From: Ensifer sp. Root278
Lineage (GTDB): Bacteria; Pseudomonadota; Alphaproteobacteria; Rhizobiales; Rhizobiaceae
Assembly: GCF_001429285.1 (NCBI RefSeq)
Contig: NZ_LMJJ01000023.1
Coordinates: forward strand, 505,128-569,127
Direction: 5' to 3'
Length of the DNA stretch: 64,000 bases
Shown here: piece by piece, positions 57,633 to 64,000 of the stretch
Layout: each line of letters begins with the position of its first letter
Numbering within the stretch: position 1 is the first letter of the stretch
Notes under the pieces: model-generated
The model's input: only the letters and a program-made list of their open reading frames with translations
Database searches by the model: none
What the model was told of the DNA's origin: nothing
Position numbers and translations under genes: made by a program

Positions 57633-58322
57633 TTACTGCTGGACGACGACGCGGGCGTTCTTGCCGGGGCGAACGCGCGAATAGAGATCGATGATGTCCT
57701 GGTTGATCAGGCGGATGCAGCCGGACGAAGCGGCGGTGCCGATCGACGACCATTCCGGCGTACCGTGCAGGCGGAACAGCGTGTCCTTGCCCTGGTCGTT
57801 GAAGAGATAGAGTGCGCGGGCGCCGAGCGGGTTCTTGAGGCCGGGACCCATGCCTTCCTCGACATACTTGGCGACTTCCGGCTTGCGCTCGGCCATTTCC
57901 TTCGGCGGATGCCACATCGGCCATTCCTGCTTCCAGGCAATGTAGGCTTCGCCTTCCCATGCAAAGCCGGCCTTGCCGACGCCGATGCCGTAACGAACGG
58001 CCTTGCCGCCGGGCAGCACGTAATAGAGGAAACGATTCGGCGTGTTGACGACGATCGTTCCAGGGCGCTCGCTGGTGGTGTAGTCGACGATCTGGCGATG
58101 GAACCGGGTATCGACCTTGTTGATCGGAATGGCGGGCAGCGCGTAACCGTGATCCTCAACTGCGCCATAATCGCCGTTGAAAATCTGATTCGTAGCGACC
58201 GTTTGCGCTACGGGAGCGGGTTCGTTCGCAGCCGTTTCGGGCTTGGACGATGTCGTCGAGCAGCCGGCAACAGCGAGTGTCGCCGCGAGGCCGCACAAGA
58301 GGAAGGCATTGCGGAAGCGCAT
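57633..58322 (-). CDS. L,D-transpeptidase lipoprotein (YkuD family)
   Basis: A 229-residue envelope enzyme. The lipobox is AVAGC with Cys21 as lipidation site. The YkuD catalytic motif is HGTPEWSSIGTAASSGCIRL, with the nucleophilic cysteine in SSGCIRL. It should form 3-3 crosslinks in peptidoglycan or attach proteins to it in the periplasm. Rhizobiales rely heavily on such enzymes for polar growth and carry many paralogues, so this one may be redundant. It is divergent from mmcB. Confidence 0.92.
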   Translation of the reverse strand: MRFRNAFLLCGLAATLAVAGCSTTSSKPETAANEPAPVAQTVATNQIFNGDYGAVEDHGYALPAIPINKVDTRFHRQIVDYTTSERPGTIVVNTPNRFLYYVLPGGKAVRYGIGVGKAGFAWEGEAYIAWKQEWPMWHPPKEMAERKPEVAKYVEEGMGPGLKNPLGARALYLFNDQGKDTLFRLHGTPEWSSIGTAASSGCIRLINQDIIDLYSRVRPGKNARVVVQQ

Positions 58323-58506
58323 GGGAGTCTCTTAAAAAAGAAGCGAAGTAAAAACTGGGTCGCCGCGACCGTCAGTGACTACGGTTATTTTCGATTAGTC
58401 TGTGCTATGCAAGAGATTGCGCGGCTACAATTTGGCTGGAAAGTGCAAATTCCATGACCCTTGTTTTTTTGCAACAAAATGACCGGCCCAAAGGGACACC
58501 GGGCGC

Positions 58507-59040
58507 ATGACCATCCTCTCCATCCATGACGACAACCCGCTGATCGACGGCCGACAGTCGAATCGCGCGATGATGGTGCGTCGCGGCGTGCAGCGGCTTT
58601 TCGCTGAACTGCGCCATTCCGTCCTGCCTGAACTGACGCTGGCGAGCGGGAGGCGCGCCGACCTGATCTCGCTGTCGGTCAAGGGCGAAATCTGGATTGT
58701 CGAGATCAAGACCTCGATCGAGGACTTTCGCGTCGACCGCAAATGGCCGGATTACCGGCAGCATTGCGACCGGCTGTTCTTCGCAACCCATGCCGGCGTG
58801 CCGCTCGATATCTTCCCCGAGGAATGCGGCTTGCTGCTTTCGGATGGTTATGAAGGGCACATCGTTCGCGAGGCGCCCGAACACAAACTGCCGCCGGCGA
58901 CGCGCAAATCGGTCTTGCAGCTCTTTGCCCGCACGGCGGCGCAGCGCCTGATGCTTGCGGAGTGGGCAGCCGAGCGCAACGGCGAACTCGGCGATCAGAT
59001 CGGCGACATCCTCACGGGCAACCGCGACAGCGGCGGCTGA
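58507..59040 (+). CDS. mmcB: MmcB family DNA repair protein
   Basis: A 177-residue protein with a PD-(D/E)XK-like core (GRRADLISL ... WIVEIKTSIEDFRVD). This matches MmcB, which in Caulobacter takes part in mitomycin C resistance and damage tolerance; the nuclease activity is inferred from the motif. It ends five bases before the convergent actR stop. I see no LexA box upstream. Confidence 0.85.
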   Translation: MTILSIHDDNPLIDGRQSNRAMMVRRGVQRLFAELRHSVLPELTLASGRRADLISLSVKGEIWIVEIKTSIEDFRVDRKWPDYRQHCDRLFFATHAGVPLDIFPEECGLLLSDGYEGHIVREAPEHKLPPATRKSVLQLFARTAAQRLMLAEWAAERNGELGDQIGDILTGNRDSGG

Positions 59041-59045
59041 CGCCG

Positions 59046-59630
59046 TTACTTCGGCGCGCGCTTTGCAAGAATGCGTTGCAGCGTCCGGCGATGCATGTTG
59101 AGGCGGCGCGCCGTTTCCGAAACATTGCGCTCGCACATCTCATAGACACGCTGGATGTGTTCCCAGCGAACCCGATCGGCCGACATCGGGTTTTCCGGCG
59201 GCTCGACGCGCTCGCCCTGGCGCTGAACGAGCGCCGCAAAGATGTCGTCTGCATCGGCCGGCTTGGCAAGATAGTCGACGGCGCCGAGCTTCACGGCGTT
59301 TACGGCGGTGGCAATATTGCCGTAGCCGGTCAGCATGATCATGCGCGTGTCATCGCGCCGTCCGCGGATCGCCTCGATCACGTCGAGACCGCTGCCATCA
59401 CCGAGCCGAAGGTCGATGACGGCATATTTCGGCGGGTTGCCCTTGGCCTTGGCAATGCCTTCAGCCACTGATTCGGCAATGTCGACTGAAAAGCCGCGGG
59501 CTTCCATGGCGCGGGCAAGGCGCCTGAGGAAGGGTGCGTCGTCGTCGACGAGCAGCAGGGTGCGGTCCGGTCCGATCAGTTCGGCGTCCTGTGCGGGTGT
59601 GCTGGGCGAAGCTGTCGATTTGTCGGTCAT
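59046..59630 (-). CDS. actR: Redox/acid response regulator ActR (RegA/PrrA family)
   Basis: A 194-residue regulator. The receiver has LLVDDD, the phosphorylated Asp73 in YAVIDLRLGDGSG and the switch lysine in LAKPAD. The C-terminal Fis-like HTH, ERNVSETARRLNMHRRTLQRIL, is the near-invariant RegA/PrrA/ActR DNA-binding helix pair. It controls respiration, nitrogen and carbon fixation and acid tolerance genes in relatives. It is downstream of actS by 80 bases on the same strand. Confidence 0.94.
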   Translation of the reverse strand: MTDKSTASPSTPAQDAELIGPDRTLLLVDDDAPFLRRLARAMEARGFSVDIAESVAEGIAKAKGNPPKYAVIDLRLGDGSGLDVIEAIRGRRDDTRMIMLTGYGNIATAVNAVKLGAVDYLAKPADADDIFAALVQRQGERVEPPENPMSADRVRWEHIQRVYEMCERNVSETARRLNMHRRTLQRILAKRAPK

Positions 59631-59710
59631 TCTGGAATCCTTGAGCGAAAACCTGCGCTTTCGCCGAGATTATAGGTTTCTTCTGGTCTCGTTCAATAAA
59701 CTGCGAAATG

Positions 59711-61018
59711 TCATTTCGCCAGTTTCGTATCCATCAGGGCGCGCGGCCATTCGACGCTGACCCGGGCGCCTGGCCTGTCGGGTCCGCCATTTTCGAAGCG
59801 CAGGCGCGCGCCCGAACGTTCAAGCAGGGTCTTGGCGATGAAGAGGCCGAGCCCGAGGCCACCGGCGCTGTCGTCCTTCTGCCGCCGCGTCACATAGGGC
59901 TCGCCGATGCGCTGCAGGATATCCGGGGCGAAGCCGTCGCCATCGTCCTCGATCGTCACTTTCACGCGGTCCGCGGTGTGCTCGACCGTCACGGCAACTT
60001 CCTTCTTGGCATAGTCGACAGCATTTTCGAGCAGGTTGCCGAGCCCATAAAGGATGCCGGCATTGCGGTTGCCGACCGGCTCGGTGGCGCGGTCACCTTT
60101 CTCGACGAGATTGATGTGGATGCCGAACTCGCGGTGCGGCGCCATCACCTCTTCGATCAGCGACGACAGCGGCAGCATCCGCATGTGCTCCTCGCTTTCG
60201 GAGGAGAGCGTCGTCAGCCGCTTCAGGATATCGCGGCAGCGTTCGCTCTGGCTGCGCAGCAGATGCACGTCCTCGCCGAAGCGTGGATCGTTACCAAGCT
60301 CGCGCTCCATCTCCTTGGCGACGACACTGATGGTCGCCAGCGGCGTGCCGAGTTCGTGAGCGGCCGCTGCCGCCAGTCCATCGAGTTGCGACAGGTGCTT
60401 TTCCCGCTGCAGCACGAGTTCTGTCGCCGTCAGAGCCTCCGACAGTTCGCTCGCTTCCAGGGAGACGCGGTAGGTGTAGAAGGCGGCAAAGGCGGTCATC
60501 GAGACGATCGCAAACCAGATGCCGGCGGTCAAAACCCGCGGCATCAGGAGAACCGTGCCCGGATACCAGGGCAGTGGAAAAGGCGAGAAGGCAAGTGCTG
60601 TGATCGCGATCACCGCAAGGCCGGCAAGGATGATGCTGTGCGATTTCGGCTGCGATGCCGAAGAGATGATGACGGGGACGCAGAGAAGCGGTGCGAAGGG
60701 ATTGGTAAGTCCGCCGGTGATGAACAAGAGCCCGGTGATCTGCGCGAGATCGAGGCCAAGCAGCGCGAAAGCGGCCGGCGGCTGCAGCCGGTGGGTCGGC
60801 GGATAGCGCAGCGTCACATAGGAGTTGACCAGCGCCAGGCTCGCGATCAGCACCAGGCAGGAAATCAGCGGCAGCGGAAACTGCAGCCAGAAGGCGGTGG
60901 TGAGGACGGCGATCGACTGGCCGCCGACGGCAAGCCAGCGCAGCCGGACGAGCGTCTGCAGGCGCAGGTTGCGGTTACTGGTCTGGTCGTTGTTGTGTTC
61001 GAGCGCAACTGTGGTCAT
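59711..61018 (-). CDS. actS: Redox sensor histidine kinase ActS (RegB/PrrB family)
   Basis: A 435-residue membrane kinase with about six transmembrane segments in the first 200 residues. The quinone-sensing heptapeptide GGLTNPF lies between them. The H-box is AAAAAHELGTPLATI and the redox-active cysteine is expected in SERCRDIL. The ATPase part has NLLENAVDYA and GLGLGLFIAKTLLERSGA. The start at 61018 has an AGG ahead; ATGs at 61030 and 61039 are alternatives. It phosphorylates ActR in response to quinone redox state. Its start lies 34 bases after the hrpB stop, so it may be co-transcribed with hrpB. Confidence 0.94.
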   Translation of the reverse strand: MTTVALEHNNDQTSNRNLRLQTLVRLRWLAVGGQSIAVLTTAFWLQFPLPLISCLVLIASLALVNSYVTLRYPPTHRLQPPAAFALLGLDLAQITGLLFITGGLTNPFAPLLCVPVIISSASQPKSHSIILAGLAVIAITALAFSPFPLPWYPGTVLLMPRVLTAGIWFAIVSMTAFAAFYTYRVSLEASELSEALTATELVLQREKHLSQLDGLAAAAAHELGTPLATISVVAKEMERELGNDPRFGEDVHLLRSQSERCRDILKRLTTLSSESEEHMRMLPLSSLIEEVMAPHREFGIHINLVEKGDRATEPVGNRNAGILYGLGNLLENAVDYAKKEVAVTVEHTADRVKVTIEDDGDGFAPDILQRIGEPYVTRRQKDDSAGGLGLGLFIAKTLLERSGARLRFENGGPDRPGARVSVEWPRALMDTKLAK

Positions 61019-61052
61019 TCGTGCCTGCATTCCAGTCATCGGAGGTTTCGTC

Positions 61053-63512
61053 TCATGTACCACGCGGCTTTGCCCGTGTCGTCGGCGCCGCATCGGCCGG
61101 ATCTTCGGGCCAAGGGTGTTTCGGGTAGCGTCCGCGCATGTCCGCCCGCACATCCCGCCACGAGCCCGCCCAGAAACCGGGCAGGTCCCGCGTCGTCTGG
61201 ATCGGGCGATGGCCCGGCGAGATCAGTTCTAGCAGCAGCGGCAGGCGGCCGTCGCCGATCGCCGGGTGGATCTTCAGGCCGAAGAGCTCCTGCACGCGGA
61301 TCGACAGAAGCGGCTCGTCGCCGTCGTAGTGAATTGGGTGCCTTTGCCCGGTCGGCGCCTCGAAATGCGTCGGGGCGAGTCTGCCGAGTTCCCGTTGCCG
61401 CTCGTGCGGAATGAGGGAGAGCAGGCCGTCCGAGAGGTTGGACGCCTTGATGTCGGCAATGGCTGTGACGCCATGCTGGAAAGGCACGAACCAGTCGTCG
61501 AGACGATCGAGCAGCGCCTGATCGGAGACATCCGGCCAGGGCTCGCCGATCGAGCGGTTGAGGAAGCCGATGCGGTCGCGCATCTGCATCGCCTCTTTCG
61601 AAAACGGCAAGACGGCGAGGCCGAGCTGGCGCACGCCGTCGGCAAGCGCGCGCGCGGCAGCTTCGCCGGTTGGCCTGGCAAGCGGCGCCTCCTCGAAGAT
61701 GATCGCGCCGAGCCTGGTCACGCGGCGCGCGCGCACCTGCCGGCTTTGCCTGTCGAAGAAGCTCTGGTCTTCGCGGGTAATCGCTTCGGGCATATGCTCT
61801 TCGACCTCGGCCCGCGACAGTTCGGCGGCCGCCAGCACCCGCTGACCGCCGGCCCGTCCCGTGAGGTCAGCGATGACAAGCATCGGCGCGGCCGCAAGCC
61901 GCTCCGTCTCCGGGATCTCCGCGCCGCGTCCGTTCGCCATCACGAACCGGCCGCGGCCGCCGCGCTGAAGCGCGATGCGATCGGGGAAGGCATGCATCAG
62001 CAGCGCGCCCGGCTGGAACGGTTCGTTCGATTTCGGCGCGCCCTTCAGCTCCGCCGCCATGCGGCGCGCCAGATTGCGCGAGGCCTCGGCGCGGTCGCCA
62101 CGCTCCTGGCGGAAGCGGCGCAGCCGATCTTCGAGATCGATGCTGGTACCGCCGAGGCCCTGTTCGGTGAGCATGACCGCGAGCAGACACGCGGCTTCAG
62201 CCTGGCCCTCTTCGGCGGCGGCAACCGCCATTGCGGCGAGACGCGGCGGTAACGCCAGATCGCGGATCTTGCGACCTTTCGCCGTCAACGCGCCGGCTTG
62301 GTCGAGCGCGCCGAGCGATGCCAGTAATTTCCTGGCCTCGGTCAGCGTCGTTTCGGGCGGTGAGTCGATGAAGGCGAGGGTGGTTGGATCGCTGACGCCC
62401 CAGTGGGCACAGTCGAGCAGCAGGGCGGAAAGGTCGCTCGCAAGAATCTGCGGTGGCGTGAAGGCGGCAAGTGCTGCGGTCTGGCCGCTGTGCCAGAGGC
62501 GGATCGCGATGCCGGGTTCCGTCCGTCCCGCGCGGCCGGCGCGTTGATCGGCAGAGGCGCGCGAGACCCGCACCGTCTCCAGCCGGGTGATCCCGGTCGC
62601 GGCTTCAAAGACCGGCAGCCGCTGCAGGCCGCTGTCGACGATGATGCGCACGCCGTCGATGGTGATCGAGGTCTCGGCGATCGAGGTGGCAAGCACGATC
62701 TTGCGCGTGCCCTTGGGCGCCGGGCGGATCGCCGCATCCTGCTCCTTCTGGGTCAGGTTGCCGTAGAGCGGCACAATGGCCGTGTTTGCATCGAAGCGGT
62801 CCTGGAGCCGCGCGGCGACACGGGCGATCTCGGCCTGGCCGGGCAGGAAGGCGAGGACGGAGCCGTCTTCCGTGCGGTGCGCTTCAGCAATGGCGCGCAC
62901 CATGGCATCCTCGACACTCTCCCCGCCGCGATCCTGGTAGCGGATGTCGATCGGATAGCTGCGGCCCTGGCTCTCTATGATAGGCGCGCCGCCGAGCAGG
63001 CCTGAGACCCGTTCGACATCGAGCGTCGCCGACATGACGATGATCTTGAGGTCGTCGCGCAGCGCCGCCTGTACGTCGACTGCCAGCGCGAGGCCGAAGT
63101 CCGCGTCAAGCGAACGCTCGTGGAATTCGTCGAACAGCACGGCCGCGACGCCCTTAAGTTCCGGGTCGTCGAGGATCATGCGAGCGAACACGCCTTCGGT
63201 CACGACTTCGATGCGCGTCCTGGCAGAGATGCGGTTGTCGAGACGCATGCGATAGCCGACGGTTTCGCCGACCTTCTCGCCGAGAAGCTCCGCCATGCGT
63301 CCGGCGGCAGCTCGTGCCGCCAGCCGCCGTGGTTCAAGCAGAATGATCTTGCCGCCCTTCGCCCAGTCCTGCTCGAGCAGGAAGAGCGGAACGAGCGTCG
63401 TCTTGCCGGCGCCGGGCGGAGCCGAGAGCACTGCCGACGGCCCTGCGGCGAGTGCGTGCGCCAATTGAGGCAGGACCTCGCGAACCGGCAGGGCAGGAAG
63501 ATGTGTCGTCAC
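61053..63512 (-). CDS. hrpB: ATP-dependent RNA helicase HrpB
   Basis: An 819-residue DEAH-type helicase. Walker A is APPGAGKTT (31-39). The family's DExH box reads FDEFHERS, and QRAGRAGRTEPG is motif VI. The C-terminal HrpB-specific domain ends in WPEDPADAAPTTRAKPRG. Its biological role in RNA metabolism is poorly defined. It heads the minus-strand run hrpB-actS-actR. Confidence 0.94.
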   Translation of the reverse strand: MTTHLPALPVREVLPQLAHALAAGPSAVLSAPPGAGKTTLVPLFLLEQDWAKGGKIILLEPRRLAARAAAGRMAELLGEKVGETVGYRMRLDNRISARTRIEVVTEGVFARMILDDPELKGVAAVLFDEFHERSLDADFGLALAVDVQAALRDDLKIIVMSATLDVERVSGLLGGAPIIESQGRSYPIDIRYQDRGGESVEDAMVRAIAEAHRTEDGSVLAFLPGQAEIARVAARLQDRFDANTAIVPLYGNLTQKEQDAAIRPAPKGTRKIVLATSIAETSITIDGVRIIVDSGLQRLPVFEAATGITRLETVRVSRASADQRAGRAGRTEPGIAIRLWHSGQTAALAAFTPPQILASDLSALLLDCAHWGVSDPTTLAFIDSPPETTLTEARKLLASLGALDQAGALTAKGRKIRDLALPPRLAAMAVAAAEEGQAEAACLLAVMLTEQGLGGTSIDLEDRLRRFRQERGDRAEASRNLARRMAAELKGAPKSNEPFQPGALLMHAFPDRIALQRGGRGRFVMANGRGAEIPETERLAAAPMLVIADLTGRAGGQRVLAAAELSRAEVEEHMPEAITREDQSFFDRQSRQVRARRVTRLGAIIFEEAPLARPTGEAAARALADGVRQLGLAVLPFSKEAMQMRDRIGFLNRSIGEPWPDVSDQALLDRLDDWFVPFQHGVTAIADIKASNLSDGLLSLIPHERQRELGRLAPTHFEAPTGQRHPIHYDGDEPLLSIRVQELFGLKIHPAIGDGRLPLLLELISPGHRPIQTTRDLPGFWAGSWRDVRADMRGRYPKHPWPEDPADAAPTTRAKPRGT

Positions 63513-64000
63513 GTCTGGGCCTCCGCCCCGTTTTCGATGTGGTGTGACGCTCTGCCGTCCGGATCGGGCGGAGCGTAGCGCACAAGAATGATCGATATAC
63601 CGGCCATATGGTCATTGTGTCGGGCACGGCGAACATCACGCAAGTACGGTAAGAGGCCATGGAAGGGCAAGGCACCGCCCATTTGTGTGCTCTGCGAAGA
63701 GTAAGTTCGCATAGATCTGCGGCTGGAATCCAGGGCTGGCTGAGTGCTCGCTATATAGGGGAACGAGACGTCCTTCAGCTAAGGCAGCGCTCGCATCGTT
63801 CCGAGGCAAAACGACGATATTTGATGTCGTGAGCGATCCGGAAGGAATTTGACCGTTTGATCAAAGATTCGCGGTGCGATTCCGGAGGTTTCCGCTCCTC
63901 AAAATCGAGCGAGTTTATCAACAGTCGAAATAGTCATTTAGATTCAATGGCTTGTTCTTTTTTGAAGTTTTTTTGAAGATCGCTGTTGACGTCTGTGAGG
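63513..64000. other. Gene-free 488-bp region at the window end
   Basis: No supported gene. Short frames in this stretch lack ribosome sites and recognisable domains. The first part should carry the hrpB promoter. The last 60 bases become AT-rich and contain two TTTTTTGAAG repeats and a -35-like hexamer, described separately. A CTATAT sequence at 63750 has no matching -35. Confidence 0.55.
63958..63991 (+). promoter_or_regulatory. T-tract repeats and TTGACG, possible strong promoter cut by the window end
   Basis: TTTTTTGAAG occurs at 63958-63967 and again at 63969-63978, 11 bases apart and so on the same DNA face. Seven bases later TTGACG (63986-63991) is a good -35 hexamer. The -10 would be past the window end. 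Phased T-tracts just upstream of -35 are typical of UP elements at rRNA promoters. Confidence 0.35.

Overview
The window looks like chromosomal DNA of a Rhizobiaceae bacterium, most likely Sinorhizobium/Ensifer. The reasons are a high G+C content, the minimal 151-residue HPr kinase beside chvG/chvI, the TsaE-AmgK fusion, a DivL-type kinase, and a gene order (phaZ ... trpFBA-accD-folC-trxA-addAB-murU ... ahcY-ptsH-manX-hprK-chvG-chvI-pckA ... hisEFAH-hisB-hslVU ... glcB ... actRS-hrpB) that I recall from the origin-proximal part of the S. meliloti chromosome. Most of the window is dense core genome. I see no insertion sequence, prophage, CRISPR array or tRNA gene.

Region 1 (1-9761) is a sugar-acid catabolic island: the end of an HpcH/HpaI aldolase, a short mannitol-dehydrogenase-family oxidoreductase, a GntR regulator with two winged helix-turn-helix domains, an altronate dehydratase-type protein (UxaA family), an aldo/keto reductase of the L-fucose/L-galactose dehydrogenase type, a CUT2 sugar ABC transporter and a zinc alcohol dehydrogenase resembling L-galactonate 5-dehydrogenase. 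Together they would carry L-galactose (or a close relative) through galactonate, tagaturonate and altronate to 2-keto-3-deoxygluconate and its aldolase cleavage. Related palindromic sites precede both plus-strand transcription units. This is the best candidate for a little-described system here.

Region 2 (9762-18300) holds the intracellular PHB depolymerase phaZ, a DUF2852 protein, a YgjP-like metallopeptidase, a Pmp3-like miniprotein, then trpF-trpB-trpA-accD-folC. Region 3 (18300-36200, minus strand) contains trxA, addA/addB, murU, tsaE-amgK and divL, then ahcY, the nitrogen/regulatory PTS remnant (ptsH, EIIA-Man, hprK) and the ChvG/ChvI envelope-stress two-component system. Here DNA break repair, cell-wall recycling and cell-cycle signalling are translationally coupled.

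Region 4 (36200-47600) has pckA, arfB, a BON-LysM protein, alkB, the his operon with coaA, and hslV-GNAT-hslU. Region 5 (47600-64000) has a DUF1402 protein that reads like a lysozyme-fold lytic transglycosylase, a cytochrome P450, a secreted protein of unknown function, a solitary hydantoinase/oxoprolinase protein, malate synthase G, a chemotaxis receptor, an L,D-transpeptidase, mmcB, the redox two-component pair actR/actS, and hrpB. The last 490 bases carry no gene and end in a -35-like hexamer behind phased T-tracts, which may be the upstream edge of an rRNA operon promoter. Two parS-like 16-mers lie just after pckA and at the end of the DUF1402 gene, consistent with a position near the replication origin.
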